Assembly: GCA_963702935.1 (NCBI GenBank)
Contig: OY969772.1
Span: 434,001-498,000 of the forward strand
DNA from: DAOTWA01 sp963702935
GTDB taxonomy: Bacteria > Chloroflexota > Anaerolineae > Anaerolineales > Anaerolineaceae
Direction of reading: 5' to 3'
Length of the DNA: 64,000 bases
The notes beneath the pieces are model-generated. The model did not search any database and had not been told where the DNA came from. It worked only from the letters and a program-made list of their open reading frames with translations. Within the stretch, counting starts at the first letter, position 1; each line of letters begins with the position of its first letter. The position numbers and the translations under genes are program-made. Of the stretch, positions 60,001 through 64,000 are shown piece after piece.

Positions 60001-61069
60001 TGGAGAACCGTCTTGTCCATTCCTGAATCCAGGCGTCGCGGTTGTTGGCGATCTCATCCGGCGAAATCTTGACCGGCTGGTCGGCCACCTGGGCGTACTT
60101 CACGAAGGAGTCCGGCAGCTTGGCGTCCTGATTCACCGGGTACACGAACATCTGCTCCGGCATGTCCTCCTGGAAAGACACGCCGAGCATGAAATCCACG
60201 AACTTCTGCGCCAGGGCCAGGTGCTGAGTGCCCTTCAAGATGCCGACGAACTCGATCTGGCGGAAGCAGGTATTGGGGTCCAGGATGGAAGCGGTGGGCG
60301 CTTCCGTGATGGGCGGGTTGGCGAAGATCACCTCGGCTGCCGGGCTGGAAGCGTAAGACAGCACCAGGGGCTGGGCGCCCTTGCCGGAGGAGCCGCTGAA
60401 ATTGGTGTAGTAGGCCGTCTCCCAGCCGTTCACCACTACCAGGCCGTTATCCTTGAGCTTGCTCCAGTAATCCAGGAATTTGTCGGGGCCGTAGTTGGCC
60501 ACGGTGACGAGCAGGAAGGCCAGGCCGGGCGAGGAGGTGGCCGGGTTTTCGACCACCAGCAGGCCCTTGTATTCCGGCTTGAGCAGATCGTCCAGGCTTT
60601 GCGGCACGGGCAGGTTCTTGCTGGCGAAGTAAGCCTTGTCGTAGTTGAGGCACACGTCGCCATAATCCACGGGGAGGGCGTTATGGGTGGGGTCGAGCTT
60701 GAATTCCGCCGGGATGTCCGCCAGCAGCGGGGAAGCGTAGGGGGTGTAGATGCCCGCCTGGAGGGCGCGCGAGAGGAAGGTGTTGTCCACGCCGTAGAAC
60801 ACGTCGGCCAGCGGGGCGTTCTTGGAGAGGATGGCGCGGTTGAGGGCCGCGCCGGCGTCGCCGCTCTTGATGAAGTTGACCTTGACGTTGTTGGCGTCTT
60901 CGAACGCCTGGATCACCGGCGTGGAGACGGCGAACGAATCGTGGGTCATCACGTTCAGAGTTTGCGGCCCGCTGGGGGTGGGCGTGGCGGCGGGCGCAGC
61001 CGCAGCGCAGGCAGACAGGATCAGGCTGGCAATCGCCAGCCACACAAAGGCGAATTTCATCGGTCGCAT
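59997..61069 (-). CDS. thiB: Thiamine ABC transporter substrate-binding lipoprotein; frameshift near its C-terminus
   Basis: The protein has a lipoprotein signal with lipobox Cys21 (ILSAC). Typical ThiB/TbpA sequences follow: TLNVMTHDSFAVSTPVIQAF, DVFYGVDNTFLSRAL, PVDYGDVCLNYDKAYF and VENPATSSPGLAFLL. The family should end WTKTVLQ, but a missing base near 60014-60017 shifts the frame after QEWT. With that base restored it ends at 59997, where TGA overlaps the thiP start (GTGA), about 358 residues. It is the binding protein for thiamine or its phosphates. Confidence 0.88.
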
Positions 61070-61083
61070 AACAGGCTCCTTCC

Positions 61084-61743
61084 CTATGCGGGATTTCTAT
61101 TCAATCGGGTATGGACGCACAACAACAGGCCGCGAGTGAGCGACACCGAGGCTGACGCGCCCGCGAACACGTTGCTGATGCCGCGAGTTTGCTCGGGATA
61201 CAGGGTCTCTTCCTTGAGCGGGTAGCGCAGCCCGTGAGTGAGGACGCCCTCTGCCGGGCCGCCCAGGGGCAGCAGGGAAAGCGTATCGCCCGGCTGGCCG
61301 GCGAGCGCGGCGGACTGGCGGATCACGAAGACCGCCACGCGCCCGTCGTCCAGGCGCACATCGCAATCTTTCAGGCGCTCCTGGGTCAGGAGGAAGATAT
61401 TGCCGAGGGTCTGATCCAGGCGCCCCCCCAGGGCGGCGCTGATGAGGATGCGGGTGAAACCGGCGTCCAACGCCCAGCGCAGGGCCAGCTCCAGGTCGGT
61501 CTCGTTTTTATCCACCGGGAAGCGCAAGATGTGCACGCCGGCCTGGGCGAGGCGCTCGATCTCCCCCGCGTCGAGCGAATCCAGATCGCCGATCAGCACG
61601 GACGGCAGGAGCCCCATAGCCTTGAGGTAGCCTGCGCCGCCGTCGGCAGCCACGAGGGTGTCTCCCGGCTCGAGCAAGGCTCGCAGGGCGGGCAGGTCTT
61701 CCAGCTCGCCGTTGGCAAAGATTACCGCGCGTGCGTTGCGCAT
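61084..61743 (-). CDS. thiN: Thiamine diphosphokinase
   Basis: The 219-residue protein has the TPK motifs: LVAADGGAGYLKAMGLLPSV, LIGDLDSL, DKNETDLELALRWAL and AALGGRLDQTLGN, then a C-terminal beta domain with LPLGGPAEGVLTHGLRYPL. It converts thiamine plus ATP to thiamine diphosphate plus AMP. Its ATG at 61743 lies directly at the end of the T-run of the riboswitch terminator. It is the first gene of the thiN-thiB-thiP-thiQ-DUF402 operon, 14 bp from thiB. Confidence 0.93.
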   Translation of the reverse strand: MRNARAVIFANGELEDLPALRALLEPGDTLVAADGGAGYLKAMGLLPSVLIGDLDSLDAGEIERLAQAGVHILRFPVDKNETDLELALRWALDAGFTRILISAALGGRLDQTLGNIFLLTQERLKDCDVRLDDGRVAVFVIRQSAALAGQPGDTLSLLPLGGPAEGVLTHGLRYPLKEETLYPEQTRGISNVFAGASASVSLTRGLLLCVHTRLNRNPA

Positions 61744-61768
61744 AAAAAAACCCTCCGCCAGGGAGGGT
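61743..61768 (-). terminator. Intrinsic terminator of the TPP riboswitch, abutting the thiN start codon
   Basis: On the minus strand ACCCTCC (61762-61768) pairs with GGAGGGT (61750-61756) around the loop CTGGC, followed by seven T and then ATG. The terminator and the start region overlap, so the same structure could also hide the ribosome site (GGAGGG). Confidence 0.85.
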
Positions 61769-61792
61769 GCTTGGTGAAGCTGATCGTCATCG

Positions 61793-61878
61793 TCCCTCCG
61801 CCGGCATTATCCGGATCAGGTTTTGCGGGTCGAGGACTGCTGGTCCTCCTCTCAGCCTGGCCAAACCAGGCTCCCCGG
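61793..61878 (-). promoter_or_regulatory. TPP riboswitch (THI element)
   Basis: The minus strand contains GGGGAGCC, GGCTGAGAGGAGG, GACCCGCAAAACCTGAT and CCGGATAATGCCGGCGGAGG in the correct order and spacing. The CTGAGA and ACCTGAT...GATAATGCC motifs are the pyrimidine and pyrophosphate sensor sequences of the TPP aptamer. It lies 25 bp upstream of an intrinsic terminator and controls the thiN-led uptake operon. TPP binding is expected to favour termination. Confidence 0.95.
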
Positions 61879-61935
61879 TTGGATCTTATATTCTATTGTA
61901 GCTTAGTATAGTAACCTGTTCGTGAAAAGTCAAGC

Positions 61936-62724
61936 CTAGCGCACGCGGCGTTTCCACTCCTCTTTGAGCTGGAGCTGGCGGGGGCTTTCCCCCGACTCCA
62001 GCGCCAGGAAATCGGCCAGCAGGCGGTTGAACTTGCTGCCCTCTTCCAGCATGGGAAAGTGCCCAGACTGCTCGAAGACGATCCGGTGGGTCTGCTCCGG
62101 CAGGTCCGCCAGGCGCTCGGCGGGCGGGGCCTGGATGGCCGGGTCGTTCTGGCCGCTGACCAGCAGGCAAGCCGTAGCCAGCGAGGCAGAGACCTCCGCC
62201 AGATTCAGCTTTTGCAGATTCTCCATGGAGACTTTGATGGCCTGGGGGTCCGATTTGGGCGCGTCCAGGTGGGCCGCTTCCGTCACCGGCGTGCGCTCCA
62301 GCAGCCAGTTGGCCAGCTCGGCGGGCGACGAGGAGCGAAAACGCGCGCTGATGGAGGCCGCGCCCAACGGGTAGCCGACGGCCAGCACGCGGTCGATGGC
62401 TTCCGGGCGGCGCGCGGCGTACAACACGGAGATCACGGCCCCCAAACCGTGTCCGACCAGCGCGGCGCGCCCAATGCCCATCTCCTCCAGGAAACCGTCC
62501 AGCAAATAGATCTGCTGCTCCAGGGAATAGCGCTCCGGCTTTTTGGCCGTGTCGCCGAATCCCCATAGATCCAGGGCGTAAGTCCTGAAGGAGGAAGACG
62601 CCGCCTGCATACAGGGAATCCAGTAGCGCCAGGAGCCCACCCAGCCGTGCAGGAAGATCAAGGGCCGCCCACGGCCCAAGACCTCGTAATGCACGATCTC
62701 CCGATCCAGCAGGACGACGCTCAT
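61936..62724 (-). CDS. Alpha/beta hydrolase-fold protein with altered nucleophile elbow
   Basis: The 262-residue protein has the fold (LIFLHGWVGSWRYWIPCMQA oxyanion region, YALDLWGFGDT, VSGQNDPAIQ, QSGHFPML with the His). The elbow reads VGHGLGAVIS where GHSxG is expected, so Gly replaces the nucleophile Ser. It may therefore be catalytically dead or use another residue, or act by proton transfer as some fold members do. It lies 9 bp after the CheY-like receiver gene on the same strand and may share its transcript. Confidence 0.8.
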   Translation of the reverse strand: MSVVLLDREIVHYEVLGRGRPLIFLHGWVGSWRYWIPCMQAASSSFRTYALDLWGFGDTAKKPERYSLEQQIYLLDGFLEEMGIGRAALVGHGLGAVISVLYAARRPEAIDRVLAVGYPLGAASISARFRSSSPAELANWLLERTPVTEAAHLDAPKSDPQAIKVSMENLQKLNLAEVSASLATACLLVSGQNDPAIQAPPAERLADLPEQTHRIVFEQSGHFPMLEEGSKFNRLLADFLALESGESPRQLQLKEEWKRRVR

Positions 62725-62733
62725 CTCAGACGC

Positions 62734-63108
62734 TTATTTCCCCTGGCGGGCTAACAGGCTCGCCACGCGCTCGGTCAGCTCGTTGGGCGCGAAGGGCTTG
62801 AGCAGGTATTCGGCCGCGCCGGCTTTCAGCCCGGTCTGGATCTCGGCGTCCTGGCCCTTGGCCGAGAGGAATACCACCGGAATATCGCGGGTAGTCGGGT
62901 CGGCCTTGATGCGCTCGCAGGCCTCGTAGCCGGTCATGCGCGGCATGCGCACGTCCATCAAGATCAGGTCGGGCAGCTCCTTGAGGGCCAGCGCGACGGC
63001 CTCTTCCCCATTGGAGGCCGCGACGACTTCGTAGCTGGCGTATTTCAGCGTGAAGCTGATCAGGTCGCGAATGTCGCGCTCGTCTTCTGCAATCAATATT
63101 TTTGCCAT
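62734..63108 (-). CDS. CheY-like single-domain response regulator
   Basis: The 124-residue protein is a single receiver: KILIAEDERDIRDLI (acidic triad), LPDLILMDVRMPRMTGYEA (phospho-Asp), FLSAKGQ and LKPFAPNEL (conserved Lys). No output domain is present, so it acts by protein contact. It starts 7 bp after the histidine kinase gene, is cotranscribed and is probably phosphorylated by that kinase. The ATG at 63108 was preferred over upstream starts that run inside the kinase C-terminus. Confidence 0.92.
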   Translation of the reverse strand: MAKILIAEDERDIRDLISFTLKYASYEVVAASNGEEAVALALKELPDLILMDVRMPRMTGYEACERIKADPTTRDIPVVFLSAKGQDAEIQTGLKAGAAEYLLKPFAPNELTERVASLLARQGK

Positions 63109-63115
63109 TTTTACC

Positions 63116-64000
63116 TCACTCCTCCGCAGCAGCCACCGGCAGCGTAAAGGAAAACGTGCTGCCGTCCCCTGGGACGCCCTTGCTTTCGAACCAGATACGC
63201 CCATGATGCATGTCCACCAGGTTCCTGACGATGGACAGGCCCAGACCCGTCCCCGGCGTGGCCAGCACCAACGGGTCTTCGCCCCGGTAGAAGCGCTCGA
63301 AGATGCGCGGCTGGTCTTCCGGGGAAATGCCGATACCGTTGTCCCGCACGTCTACCTGAACCTCCTCCGCCGCGCGGCACAGGCGCACCTGCACCCGCCC
63401 ACCCGGCGGAGTATAGCAGTAAGCGTTGCTGACCAGGTTAGCCAGCACCTGGCGCACCCGCTCCGGGTCGCCGCTGACCTGCGGCAGCTCGGCGGGCAGC
63501 TCCAGGGTAATGGTGATGGGCTTGTTCTCCTCCTGCGAGCGCCGGCGCAGGTCGGCGGCCACGTCTTCGGCGATCACGCGCAGATCCAGGGGCTGCTGCG
63601 AGAGGGTCACCCGCCCGGCCTCGATGCGCGAGACGTCCAGCAGGTCGTTGACCAGCACGCTGAGGCGATCGGTGTTGCTCTTGACGATCTGGAGGAAGTG
63701 GGTCTGCTGCTCGCTCAGCATCCCGGCGGCCCCCATCAGCAGCAGCTCGACGTAGCCTTTGATGGAGGTCATGGGGGTGCGCAGCTCGTGGCTGACGTTG
63801 GCCACGAACTCAGTCTTCAGGCGATCCACCATGACCTCGTGGGTAATATCGCGGAAGATGGAGACGGTGCCCAGGAATTCGGCGCGCCAGATGGCCGGGG
63901 CCAGGTTGACGGCCACTACCTGGCCGGTCTCCAGGGTGATCTGCTCGCTGTAGGCCCCGTCGTAATCATCGCCCTCTGGGCTTTGCGACCAATCGTGGAT
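63116..64000 (-). CDS. Sensor histidine kinase with PAS-like input, truncated by window end
   Basis: The frame is open to 64000, so the N-terminal part is outside. The visible 294 residues have a PAS/PAC-type end (GTVSIFRDITHEVMVDRLK). Then comes the HisKA H-box FVANVSHELRTPMTSIKGYV with the phospho-His, and a HATPase domain (N-box QVLANLVSNAYCYTP, G1 VRDNGIGISPED, G2 PGTGLGLSIVRNL). It is of the classic HisKA/HATPase_c type and sits 7 bp upstream of the CheY-like gene. Signal and location are unknown. Confidence 0.92.
   Translation of the reverse strand: MHDWSQSPEGDDYDGAYSEQITLETGQVVAVNLAPAIWRAEFLGTVSIFRDITHEVMVDRLKTEFVANVSHELRTPMTSIKGYVELLLMGAAGMLSEQQTHFLQIVKSNTDRLSVLVNDLLDVSRIEAGRVTLSQQPLDLRVIAEDVAADLRRRSQEENKPITITLELPAELPQVSGDPERVRQVLANLVSNAYCYTPPGGRVQVRLCRAAEEVQVDVRDNGIGISPEDQPRIFERFYRGEDPLVLATPGTGLGLSIVRNLVDMHHGRIWFESKGVPGDGSTFSFTLPVAAAEE

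Noticed and set aside
1..64000. tRNA or rRNA genes
   Set aside because: No cloverleaf-type segments with a T-loop GGTTCGAATCC pattern and no rRNA core sequences were seen when scanning the gaps.

Overview
The window looks like a chromosomal segment of a GC-rich bacterium, most likely a Chloroflexota (Anaerolineae-like) organism. That assignment is inferred from style: lipoproteins and Tat-exported proteins with long Thr/Pro linkers, LysM and CAP surface proteins, DUF3048 and DUF2085 proteins, a CarH-like regulator, GTG/TTG starts with GTGA/ATGA overlaps, and many short palindromic repeats between genes. I see no rRNA, tRNA, CRISPR array or phage module.

Layout. 1-4 kb: end of a phytoene-desaturase-type oxidoreductase, a Crp/Fnr regulator, a 95-bp tandem array, an alpha/beta hydrolase and two VOC proteins behind a consensus promoter that contains an SOS-box-like palindrome. 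4.2-8.3 kb: a DrrAB-type ABC exporter divergent from a MarR protein with an unusual C-terminal beta domain, then a pentapeptide-repeat protein with a PadR regulator. 8.3-13.8 kb: dead transposases, a broken lipoprotein, a decapitated M23 peptidase and a REP-associated tyrosine transposase (RAYT) remnant between palindromes, ending in a CAP-LysM surface protein. 14-24 kb: M1-like peptidase, MarR/oxidoreductase/DoxX operon, a broken HigBA module, a TudS-like protein, a low-GC methyltransferase relic between copies of one repeat, and a GH38 mannosidase.

24.5-38.6 kb is a nitrogen-assimilation block: glutamate synthase, a GAF histidine kinase with a double-receiver LuxR response regulator, a GlnE-type adenylyltransferase carrying two internal ACT-like domains, and glutamine synthetase I with the adenylylatable Tyr. 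38.9-44.6 kb: a methyltransferase, then a membrane TPR/SH3-like protein beside a 1011-residue protein with two kinase-like domains. 44.7-53.3 kb: serine dehydratase, DUF362, M14 peptidase plus YfcC-type carrier, a CarH-like B12 regulator with a zinc-ribbon protein, and an HD-domain gene behind a structured leader with a 19-codon ORF. 53.5-57.2 kb: DUF3048, DUF2085, DUF4190 and DUF402 proteins. 57-61.9 kb: a thiamine uptake and activation operon (thiN-thiB-thiP-thiQ-DUF402) under a TPP riboswitch with an intrinsic terminator. 61.9-64 kb: an alpha/beta hydrolase-fold protein without the usual nucleophile, a CheY-like receiver and a truncated histidine kinase.

Ten single-base indels, mostly in short homopolymers, break eight otherwise well-conserved genes, including glnE, sdaA and thiB. 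This looks more like consensus error in a draft assembly than real gene decay. The methyltransferase relic, transposases, HigBA and M23 fragment carry independent signs of true decay.
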